A stretch of DNA of 57,082 bases from Fen-330 sp050008465. Lineage in GTDB: Bacteria > Acidobacteriota > Terriglobia > Bryobacterales > Bryobacteraceae. Within the stretch, counting starts at the first letter, position 1. Each line of letters starts with the position of its first letter. Location of the stretch: positions 1 to 57,082 of the forward strand of contig JBEKMO010000026.1 of the NCBI GenBank assembly GCA_050008465.1. Reading direction: 5' to 3'. Positions 39,459-46,746 of this stretch are shown here, piece by piece. The notes under the pieces are model-generated. The model was not told where the DNA came from. It made no database searches and saw only the letters and a list, made by a program, of their open reading frames with translations. The translations under genes were made by a program, and so were the position numbers.

Positions 39459-40721
39459 ATGATGATGGTCATGTTCAAGTCTCTTGCGGCCGTGAGCTGC
39501 CGGGTTCCGGATCTCCAGAAGGCCAAAGAGTGGTATGGCCAGTTCTTCGACGATCCGGCGGTCCTCGACTCCCCCTTCGTCGTGGTCTTCCGGGCTGGCG
39601 ATTCCACGCTGAACCTGGTGCCCGCCGGGGACTCCCACCCCGGAAGCGAGGAGCGGGTGGTGGCCTACTGGAACGTCGAGGACATCGATTTGGCGTATCG
39701 GCGTTTGCTGGATGCCGGGGCGACGTCGCAGAGCGAAATCACCACCACCGTGATGCGAACGCGGGTGGCCCGCGTGGCGGACCCGTTTGGCAATGCGCTG
39801 GGCCTCATGAGCCGGGCTGCCGCAGCCGACAAGAGTAAGTCCCTCGAGGACCAGCCCTCGGATTCGGCGATGGGCGTCGCTCTCAGCCGCGCGCTGGCGG
39901 CGGGCGACGAGAGAGAGGAGATTCGAGGCCCGGACTACCTGGCGGAGGCGTTTCTGAGCGCAGACGCCAGGCGATCCTTGAAGGATGCCGCCGCCCGCGA
40001 ATGGATCCGGAAGAAGCTCGGGACAGAGGCGCCAGGTTCGTACGAGTACTTCATCGCGCGCACCGGCTACATCGACGCCGTGGTGCGGCGGGCGCTCGAG
40101 GAGGGCACGCCTCAGCTCGTCTTCCTGGGGGCGGGGTACGACTCCCGGTCCTACCGCTTTCGGGACCTGGTCCGGGGAACCAGGATATTCGAGCTGGACA
40201 TCGAGCCCACGCAGCAACGCAAACGGCGAGCCCTCGGGCAGGCGGGCATCGCCATTCCGCCGCAGTTGACGTTCGTTTCGATCGACTTCACCCGGGATCG
40301 TCTCGAAGACGTGCTGGAAGCCTCGGGGTACGACAAGAAGAAGAAAGCCCTCTTCGTGTGGGAGGGCGTCATGTACTACCTTCCCGCCGAGGCGGTCGAT
40401 CGGACGCTGGAATTCGTAAGGTCGAACTCGGCGGTCGGTAGCGTCCTGTGTTTCGACTACCTGGCCGCGGCGCCCGACATGGCGGACCGTTACGGGGTAA
40501 GGGAGTCGCGGGCGATCATGCGCGCGATGTATCGCGCCGAACTGGTGCAGTTTTCGATTCCCGAGGGGGCCGTCGAATCGTTCCTGTCCGAGCGCGGCTT
40601 CCGCCTGATCGACCATCTCACGCCGGAAGAGATGGAGCAGCGGTACCTCACGCTACGTGACGGCACCTTGGCCGGGAAGGTCCTGGCTTGCTTCCGGCTG
40701 GCGCGGGCTGCGGTGGCGTAG
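39459..40721 (+). CDS. Fusion of a VOC/glyoxalase domain and an LCMT-type methyltransferase
   Basis: Residues 5-125 form one VOC (glyoxalase/bleomycin-resistance) module: AAVSCRVPDLQKAKEWYGQF, WNVEDIDLAYRRLLDAGAT and VADPFGNALGLMSR. Residues about 140-420 form a class I methyltransferase of the leucine carboxyl methyltransferase/TIGR00027 type, with SAM-binding LVFLGAGYDSRSYRF near 222 and FVWEGVMYYLPAEAV. There is no frameshift or stop between them. VOC domains bind small ligands or metals and the methyltransferase type O-methylates carboxylates, so a substrate-recruiting fusion is possible. In-frame ATGs at 39462, 39465 and 39471 are alternative starts. Confidence 0.85.
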   Translation: MMMVMFKSLAAVSCRVPDLQKAKEWYGQFFDDPAVLDSPFVVVFRAGDSTLNLVPAGDSHPGSEERVVAYWNVEDIDLAYRRLLDAGATSQSEITTTVMRTRVARVADPFGNALGLMSRAAAADKSKSLEDQPSDSAMGVALSRALAAGDEREEIRGPDYLAEAFLSADARRSLKDAAAREWIRKKLGTEAPGSYEYFIARTGYIDAVVRRALEEGTPQLVFLGAGYDSRSYRFRDLVRGTRIFELDIEPTQQRKRRALGQAGIAIPPQLTFVSIDFTRDRLEDVLEASGYDKKKKALFVWEGVMYYLPAEAVDRTLEFVRSNSAVGSVLCFDYLAAAPDMADRYGVRESRAIMRAMYRAELVQFSIPEGAVESFLSERGFRLIDHLTPEEMEQRYLTLRDGTLAGKVLACFRLARAAVA

Positions 40722-40775
40722 GGGGGAACTATCGCCCGATGCGGCAGGTCGGCCTGAGCTACCGCCCGCTGACGT

Positions 40776-41345
40776 TTACCCGGCCGGTGATGGCAGGAAC
40801 ACCCTCAGCCCGAGCAGCGCGAGTGTTCCCAGCGCGACCACCGCGCCGTGCGGCAGCCTGAACGACTTAGGGCTGGACACGTCGAGTTCCTCGCTCCTGT
40901 GGTGCGGCGCCCGAAGGTGAATCATCTCCCAGATGATGTAGGCGGTGTTGCTGAGGGTCTTGCGGAACCGCTTGTGAAGCGCCATCAGCAGAAGCGCGAG
41001 GAGGAGCCCCAACACGGCGCTCAGAACGAGGATCCTCCACCAGTCCTGCCAGCCCACCAGCGCGCCGAGCGCCACCGATAGTTTCACGTCTCCGGCGCCC
41101 ATCCCGCGCAGGATATACAGCGGCATGTAGATGAGCGCCGCCAGGCCAAACCCCTTCGCGGCATAGACCAGGCCGGCCCATGCCGAGGAGTGATACTCAG
41201 GTTGCGCAAACAAAAAGGCGTTGAGGGCGAACGCCACCGGGATGGCGGGAAGCACCAGCCAGTTCGGGATGCGGCGGTAGCGGATATCGTAGATTCCGGC
41301 TACCAGAACCAGAAGCGCGACGGGCAGTTGAATGAGGGGCGGCAT
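40776..41345 (-). CDS. Prepilin peptidase, short TadV/CpaA type (A24)
   Basis: The 189-residue membrane protein has the A24 aspartates: Asp20 in GIYDIRYRRIPNWL and Asp86 in GMGAGDVKLSVALGALVGW. About six hydrophobic segments are present. The N-terminal methyltransferase domain of PilD is absent, as in TadV/CpaA. It would cleave Flp-type prepilins, but no tad/flp genes are in the window. It is divergent from ubiE, with TATACT-like hexamers between them. Confidence 0.88.
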   Translation of the reverse strand: MPPLIQLPVALLVLVAGIYDIRYRRIPNWLVLPAIPVAFALNAFLFAQPEYHSSAWAGLVYAAKGFGLAALIYMPLYILRGMGAGDVKLSVALGALVGWQDWWRILVLSAVLGLLLALLLMALHKRFRKTLSNTAYIIWEMIHLRAPHHRSEELDVSSPKSFRLPHGAVVALGTLALLGLRVFLPSPAG

Positions 41346-41372
41346 CTTCTTGGGTGAATCGGAAAGTATACT

Positions 41373-42098
41373 ATGTTTGAGTACCCACCGGATGACCGCA
41401 TGACTCTTCCCCCGGAACAGCAGGACCCGCTTCTGATGCGCGAGATGTTCGGCCAGATCGCGCCGCGCTACGACTTCATCACGCGGGTCTTCTCTTATGG
41501 GATGGACCGCCGGTGGAAGCGGCAGGCGGTCGAGCGCGCGAACCTGCCCGCCAGGCCCGTCGTTCTGGACCTGGCGTGCGGCACCGGGGATTTCTCGAAG
41601 CTGGTTGCGCGCAGGCGGCCGCAGGCCGAGATCGTCGCGGCCGACCTGACGCACCGCATGCTGCGCCTGGCGCGCGAGGGCGGCGTCGAACGCGTGACCT
41701 GCGCGGACGCGATGCGCCTCCCGTTCCGCGACGGCGTGTTCGACGGAGTGTTCGTGGGCTACGGGCTGCGGAACTTCCCGCGCCGGGAGGAAGCGGTCGC
41801 GGAGATCCGCCGCGTACTGCGGCCGGGCGGCGTTCTGGTGAGCCTGGACTTCTTCCTGCCCGCAAACCCGGTGCTGCGGAGAGTCTACCTGGGCTACCTC
41901 TATCTGCAGGGCGCGTTCTGGGGCCTGCTACTGCACGGCCGCCCAAGGACCTACACTTACATCCCGGATTCGCTGCGCGGTTTCGTTTCCGCCGACGAGT
42001 TCCGCTCGTTTCTGGGGCGCGCCGGGTACGCTCCGGTCAGCGTGCGCAAGTTCCTGTTCGGCGGCATCGCCCTGCACTGGGCGGCGCGCGATCATTGA
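41373..42098 (+). CDS. ubiE: Demethylmenaquinone/ubiquinone C-methyltransferase
   Basis: The 241-residue SAM methyltransferase has APRYDFITRVFSYGMDRRWK at the N-terminus, motif I LDLACGTGDFSKL, and the family hallmarks VGYGLRNFPRREEAVAEIRR and LRPGGVLVSLDFF. It performs the last step of menaquinone synthesis (MenG). The ATG at 41373 directly follows a TATACT hexamer, so ATG 41400, in frame, may be the true start. The 3' end overlaps yggU by 7 bp. Confidence 0.93.
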   Translation: MFEYPPDDRMTLPPEQQDPLLMREMFGQIAPRYDFITRVFSYGMDRRWKRQAVERANLPARPVVLDLACGTGDFSKLVARRRPQAEIVAADLTHRMLRLAREGGVERVTCADAMRLPFRDGVFDGVFVGYGLRNFPRREEAVAEIRRVLRPGGVLVSLDFFLPANPVLRRVYLGYLYLQGAFWGLLLHGRPRTYTYIPDSLRGFVSADEFRSFLGRAGYAPVSVRKFLFGGIALHWAARDH

Positions 42099-42313
42099 TC
42101 GACTTCGATCAGTTTGGTCTTCGACGCCAGCCCGGACTTGATGCGCAGGCGCGATTTGGGCACACCGAATCTCTCCGCCAGCCGCGCGATCAGCTCCTGG
42201 TTCGCCTTGCCCTCGATGGGCGGCGACTTCAGGTACGCGATGAGCGCTCCATCCTCGGCCCGCTCGATGCGCGGTTTCTTCGAATTCGGCTTTACCCTCA
42301 CGGACACCAGCAT
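42092..42313 (-). CDS. DUF167/YggU-family protein
   Basis: The 73-residue protein shows the full DUF167 pattern: VSVRVKPNSKKPRI, PPIEGKANQELIARLAERFG and IKSGLASKTKLIEV. Function is unknown. It lies 12 nt after the stop of the ADOP permease on the same strand, so it may be co-transcribed, and converges with ubiE. Confidence 0.9.
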   Translation of the reverse strand: MLVSVRVKPNSKKPRIERAEDGALIAYLKSPPIEGKANQELIARLAERFGVPKSRLRIKSGLASKTKLIEVDQ

Positions 42314-42325
42314 GGGCGTCTCCCG

Positions 42326-44776
42326 TCAGTCCTCGCGCAGCACCCGCATCGGATCCACCAGCGACGCCCGCCGCGCCGGCACATAGGCTCCCAACATCGC
42401 CACGCCCAGCAAGGCCAGCGAAACCAGCGCCATCATGGTGAGGTTGAACGAGGGCACCACCCCCGCCAGGCCCGCGGTCAAGGCCCGGCTGAACAAAACG
42501 CTGAGCAGGATGCCAATCGCGACTCCGATACCCGCGAGCAGCAAGCCCTGCTTCAGCACCATTCTAACCACGTTCACCCGATCCGCTCCGATGGCCATCC
42601 GAATGCCAATCTCCCGCATCCGGCGGCTTACCGAGTACGACATCAGGCCGTAGAGCCCGACCAGGGCCAGTGCTAACCCGAGCAGCCCCATCGCGCCGAT
42701 GGTTTCCGTGATCCAGTTGAAGAACTTCCTGGCCCGCAGGTCGAAGTACTCTTCCATGGTGCGAACGCCGTAGACGGGCTGATCCGGGTCGAGAGAACGG
42801 ACCACGTCGCGAATTGGACCGGCCAGCGCCGCCGGGTCGCCATGGGACCGCGCCAGCAGCGTCATCTGCGTCTGCGGGTTCTGCGCCAGCGGCAGGTAGA
42901 GAAAATCCTGCGGCGGTTCGGCCAGGAAGAAGTACTTGCTCTGCTTGGCCAAGCCCACGATCTCGACCGGCGGGCCGTCCCGGCCATCCAGCCGGAAGCG
43001 CTTCCCGACCGGGTCCTGATTCGGATAGAACTTGCGGGCGAATTGCTCACTGGCGATGGCCACGCGCGGAGAATCGGCGCTGTCGGTCATCCGGAAGTCC
43101 CGGCCCTGGAGGATGGGCACGTCCACGGTCTCGAAGTAGCCTTCACTTACGATGTTCGCCGGCACGGTGACGCTCTCTTTTCCCGGCGGCAACTGGAAGC
43201 CCTCGGGAACAACCGACTTCCTGATCGGGTAGTTGCTGAGCGGCGGCAATCGAGCCAGAGCGGCGGACTTCACACCCGGAAGCGCCCGGGTCTGCTCCTC
43301 CAGCCGCCTGTAAAAGATCTGGGTCTGGGCCGGCGTGTAGCGCACCAGGGTTGGATCAAAGCTGGTCATCAGAAGGTGGTCGGTGCGAAAACCGGGCGGC
43401 GCGGAAAGCACAAACGAAGTAGCGCGGAAAAGCTGGGTGGCGCAGACCAGCAACAGCAGCGAGCCCGCCACCTGGGCAATCACCAGCGTGTTCCTGCCCA
43501 AGAAGCGCTGGCGCTTGCGGGCGCCCTCCACACCGGACTTCAAGGCCTGTACCAGGTCGGTCCTGGTCGCTTGCAAGGCGGGCGCCAAGCCGAACAGGAG
43601 CGCACTGGCGATGGAGGCGAACAACGCGTAGAGGGTCACCCGCAGGTCCAGCTTCGCGTCAATCGAGAGCGGGATATCGCTTGGAATCCTGAAGTGGGAG
43701 AAGGTCTCGATCCCTGCTTGCGCCAGCAGCAGCCCCAACGCGCCGCCCAGCACCGCGATGGCCAGGCTTTCGGTGAGCAGTTGCCGGATCAGACGCGTTC
43801 GTCCCGCCCCGATTGCCAGGCGCACCGCGATCTCGCGCGAACGGGCCCGCGCGCGGCTCAGCAACAGGTTGGCGACGTTGGCGCAGGCGATCAACAGCAC
43901 CACGCCGACCAGGGCCAGAACGAAGCCCATCAGCATGGCATCATACGGCGATCGATCCACCCGCACCTGGAATTCCGTCCGAACCGCCGCCGAGCAATTG
44001 CGATTGGTGTCCGGGTACGCCTGTTCGAGCTGTTTTCCGATCACCTCCGCTTCGGCATTGGCCTGGGCGACCGAGACTCCCGGCTTCAGCCGCGCTTTGA
44101 CGGTCAATCCCCGATCGTCGCGCCGCTCCAGGACGCTCTGCTCCGGAGTGGCCGCCAGCCGCGGCGACATCATCAGGGGAACGAACAGAGCCGGGTGGAA
44201 GAACTGATCCACACCCGTGAATGACTCCGGGGCGACTCCGATGATGGTGAAGCTGATGCCATTCAAGAATATGGTCTTCCCAATCACGTCCCGATTGGAG
44301 GCGAATTCCGTCTGCCATAAGTCATGGCTGATCACGGCCACCGCGTCCCGACCGGGCGCCTGGTCTTCTTCCGGCCGGAAGCTGCGGCCCAGTTCCGGCT
44401 CCACGCGCAGGGCACGGAAGGAATCCCCGCTGGCCAGGAAGCCAGCTTTCATCTGCGGCAACGCGTCTTTGCTGGTGGCGAATCCGACCCGGATCAACTG
44501 GAGGGCCGCGAAGCCCTCGAAGGACCTGCTCTTGTTCCGGAAGTCGATGTAGTCCTTGTAGGACAGTTCCCCGAAGCCCTCCCCGCGCCAGCGCGAGACG
44601 ACCGAGACAACTCGCGACGGCTGGGGGACGGGCAGCGGTCGAAGGAGCAGGGCGTCCGCGAAGCTGAAGATGGCCGAATTCGCCCCGATTCCCAGCGCCA
44701 GCGAGAGAATCGCGACCAGCGCAAAGCCGGGGTTCTGCCGGAGAGTCCGAAAGGCATAGCGGAAGTCGTTGAGCAT
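42326..44776 (-). CDS. ADOP-type ABC transporter permease, copy 2
   Basis: The 816-residue paralogue of the permease at 36890-39385 has an N-terminal membrane segment (NDFRYAFRTLRQNPGFALVA, then LALGIGANSAIFSFADALLL). A MacB-like periplasmic domain, a first FtsX domain (NLLLSRARARSREIAVRLAI) and a C-terminal FtsX domain (SVSRRMREIGIRMAIGADRV, GAYVPARRASLVDPMRVLR) follow. No ATPase gene is adjacent. Start ATG 44776 matches the conserved N-terminus; ATG 44803 is an alternative. Confidence 0.92.
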   Translation of the reverse strand: MLNDFRYAFRTLRQNPGFALVAILSLALGIGANSAIFSFADALLLRPLPVPQPSRVVSVVSRWRGEGFGELSYKDYIDFRNKSRSFEGFAALQLIRVGFATSKDALPQMKAGFLASGDSFRALRVEPELGRSFRPEEDQAPGRDAVAVISHDLWQTEFASNRDVIGKTIFLNGISFTIIGVAPESFTGVDQFFHPALFVPLMMSPRLAATPEQSVLERRDDRGLTVKARLKPGVSVAQANAEAEVIGKQLEQAYPDTNRNCSAAVRTEFQVRVDRSPYDAMLMGFVLALVGVVLLIACANVANLLLSRARARSREIAVRLAIGAGRTRLIRQLLTESLAIAVLGGALGLLLAQAGIETFSHFRIPSDIPLSIDAKLDLRVTLYALFASIASALLFGLAPALQATRTDLVQALKSGVEGARKRQRFLGRNTLVIAQVAGSLLLLVCATQLFRATSFVLSAPPGFRTDHLLMTSFDPTLVRYTPAQTQIFYRRLEEQTRALPGVKSAALARLPPLSNYPIRKSVVPEGFQLPPGKESVTVPANIVSEGYFETVDVPILQGRDFRMTDSADSPRVAIASEQFARKFYPNQDPVGKRFRLDGRDGPPVEIVGLAKQSKYFFLAEPPQDFLYLPLAQNPQTQMTLLARSHGDPAALAGPIRDVVRSLDPDQPVYGVRTMEEYFDLRARKFFNWITETIGAMGLLGLALALVGLYGLMSYSVSRRMREIGIRMAIGADRVNVVRMVLKQGLLLAGIGVAIGILLSVLFSRALTAGLAGVVPSFNLTMMALVSLALLGVAMLGAYVPARRASLVDPMRVLRED

Positions 44777-44933
44777 ATGGCTTACCTGGCCCTGAGGAGG
44801 CACGCTTCTTGCCAGGATAATGCGCCCGCATCTGTTTATAAATCAATGGGCTGCGCCTAAAGGGGGCGACCCGATCCGTCCGATTCCGGGACACCGCGTT
44901 CCGGGAATGGGACTGGCCTCCGCGGGAGTGGTG

Positions 44934-44939
44934 TAAGAT
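44934..44939 (+). promoter_or_regulatory. -10-like TAAGAT of eda
   Basis: TAAGAT ends 9 nt before ATG 44949, with no Shine-Dalgarno in between. The remaining 44777-44933 sequence holds no gene. Confidence 0.4.
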
Positions 44940-44948
44940 CGTAGATTC

Positions 44949-45617
44949 ATGACCAAGGGCCAGATACTCTCTTTCATCACCGATATCGGGATCGTGCCGG
45001 TGATACGCGCAGCCAGTGCCGAGAGCGCTCTCAAGGCGGTGGAAGCCATTTACAACGGCGGCATCCGTGCGGCGGAGATCACCATGACGGTTCCGGGCGC
45101 CATCCGGGCGCTGGAGAAAGCGGCGGACGCCTTCGGGGACAAGCTGGTGCTGGGCGCGGGCACGGTGCTCGATCCGGAGACGGCGCGCGCCTGCATGCTG
45201 GCGGGGGCGGAGTTCTTCGTGTCGCCGAACCTGAAACTGGCCACCATCGAGATGGTGAAGCGGTACTCGAAGGTGGTGATACCGGGCGCGCTCACGCCCA
45301 CCGAGGTGCTGACTGCCTGGGAGGCGGGGGCCGACATCGTAAAGGTTTTTCCGTGCGGCAACGTGGGCGGAGCGAAGTACATCAAGGCGCTGAAGGCGCC
45401 CTACCCGCACATCGAGCTGATCCCGACCGGGGGGGTGAACCTCGAGACCGCGGGCGACTTTCTGAAGGCGGGGGCCTGCGCGGTGGCCGTGGGCGCCGAA
45501 CTGGTGGACGCCAGGAGCATCCAGGAAGGCCGGCTGGAGGTCATCGAGGAGCGGGCCCGGCAGTACCTGGCCGCGATCGCCAAAGCCCGGGCCGAGATCG
45601 CGGCGGCGGGCGCATAA
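44949..45617 (+). CDS. eda: KDPG/KHG aldolase
   Basis: The 222-residue class I aldolase splits 2-keto-3-deoxy-6-phosphogluconate into pyruvate and glyceraldehyde 3-phosphate. Catalytic Glu43 (AAEITMTVPG) and Schiff-base Lys132 (ADIVKVFPCGN) are visible, as are GAGTVLDPETA and IPTGGVNLETA. The partner dehydratase edd and a KDG kinase are absent from the window, so the pathway branch (Entner-Doudoroff or uronate) is undetermined. Confidence 0.92.
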   Translation: MTKGQILSFITDIGIVPVIRAASAESALKAVEAIYNGGIRAAEITMTVPGAIRALEKAADAFGDKLVLGAGTVLDPETARACMLAGAEFFVSPNLKLATIEMVKRYSKVVIPGALTPTEVLTAWEAGADIVKVFPCGNVGGAKYIKALKAPYPHIELIPTGGVNLETAGDFLKAGACAVAVGAELVDARSIQEGRLEVIEERARQYLAAIAKARAEIAAAGA

Positions 45618-45644
45618 TCTGGTACACTAAAGGACCGGTTGACT

Positions 45645-45815
45645 ATGCCTATTAGCAAGGATCTGCTGGACATATTGGTGTGCCCTCTGTGCAAGGCAAC
45701 CCTCGAACTCAAGCCGGATCAAAGCGGCCTGAAGTGCGTGCAATGCAAGCGGGTCTACCCCATCCGGGAGGATATCCCGGTCATGCTGATCGACGAGGCT
45801 AAGATCGAAGAGTAA
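45645..45815 (+). CDS. Trm112-family zinc-ribbon protein
   Basis: A 56-residue protein reads MPISKDLLDILVCPLCKATL, then GLKCVQCKRVYPIREDIPVM and ends DEAKIEE. The two CxxC pairs (CPLC and CVQC) form a zinc ribbon typical of the Trm112/YcaR family. Eukaryotic and archaeal Trm112 activate methyltransferases; bacterial homologues are mostly uncharacterised. AAGGA lies 11 nt before ATG 45645, and TACACT at 45623-45628 may be its -10. The gene is 27 nt after eda and 10 nt before the GT9 gene. Confidence 0.88.
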   Translation: MPISKDLLDILVCPLCKATLELKPDQSGLKCVQCKRVYPIREDIPVMLIDEAKIEE

Positions 45816-45825
45816 GCCCGCCTGC

Positions 45826-46746
45826 ATGGGAACAATACTTGAGCAGCTCCCCAGCGGCGCTCGGGTGGCGGTGATTCGCCTGCGTTCGTTGGGGGACTGC
45901 GTGCTGACGACGCCGGCTCTGGAAGTGTTGAGGCGGAGCCGGCCCGACCTGAGGGTCGCCGTCGTCGTGGAAGAACGGTTCAAGCCGATTTTTGAAGGCA
46001 ATCCCGATCTTGACGCGCTCGTAGCGCCTTCCTTCCGCGAGTTGGCGGGATGGAGCCCGGACCTGTGCTTGAACCTGCACGGCGGGACGCGCAGCCTGGT
46101 CCTTACGCTGCTTTCGGGCGCGCGGTTCCGCGCCGGCTTCGGACATTTCCGCTGTTCCTCGATGTACAACGTTCGCATCCCGACCGCGCAGCAGATCCTG
46201 GGGATATCCCGGAAGGTGCACACGGCGGAGCACCTGGCCTCGGCGATGTTCTACCTGGGTGCGGGGGAGGGGGAAGTTCCGCGGGCCAAACTGTTCCTTA
46301 CGCAGGCGGAAGCCCCTGCTCCACGGGCGCCTTACGCAGTCCTGCATCCGGTGGCTTCGGCTCCCTCGAAGACCTGGCTCGCGGAGCGATTCCTGGAGGT
46401 AGCCGCCCGGCTACAAGACACCTGGCGCCTCGAGCCCGTGTTCATCGCCGGCGCCGGTGAGGACTTGAACCCCTTCCGCGCCTATCGAACGGTGGTGGGG
46501 GCTCCGCTCGACCAGCTCAAGTCGCTGCTAGCCGGCGCCGCGGCGTTCATCGGCAACGACAGTGGCCCGGCGCATGTGGCAGCGGCGTTCGGGACGCCGT
46601 CGGTGGTGATTTTCGGCGCGTCCGACCCGGATGTGTGGGCGCCGTGGAAGACCGCCTCGGAGGTGCTGATCGCGCGCGGCGGCATTGGCGGGATTGCGGT
46701 GAGCGAGGTGCTGGCCGCGCTGGAACGCTTGAGGGTCGCGGCATGA
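45826..46746 (+). CDS. GT9-family heptosyltransferase-like protein
   Basis: The 306-residue GT-B protein resembles ADP-heptose:LPS heptosyltransferases. The N-terminus VAVIRLRSLGDCVLTTPALE and the donor-site segment FIGNDSGPAHVAAAFGTPSV with IFGASDP are hallmarks. It would add a heptose or related sugar to the LPS core. The stop overlaps the ATG of an MsbA-like lipid exporter, which supports a role in outer-membrane lipid assembly. Confidence 0.9.
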   Translation: MGTILEQLPSGARVAVIRLRSLGDCVLTTPALEVLRRSRPDLRVAVVVEERFKPIFEGNPDLDALVAPSFRELAGWSPDLCLNLHGGTRSLVLTLLSGARFRAGFGHFRCSSMYNVRIPTAQQILGISRKVHTAEHLASAMFYLGAGEGEVPRAKLFLTQAEAPAPRAPYAVLHPVASAPSKTWLAERFLEVAARLQDTWRLEPVFIAGAGEDLNPFRAYRTVVGAPLDQLKSLLAGAAAFIGNDSGPAHVAAAFGTPSVVIFGASDPDVWAPWKTASEVLIARGGIGGIAVSEVLAALERLRVAA

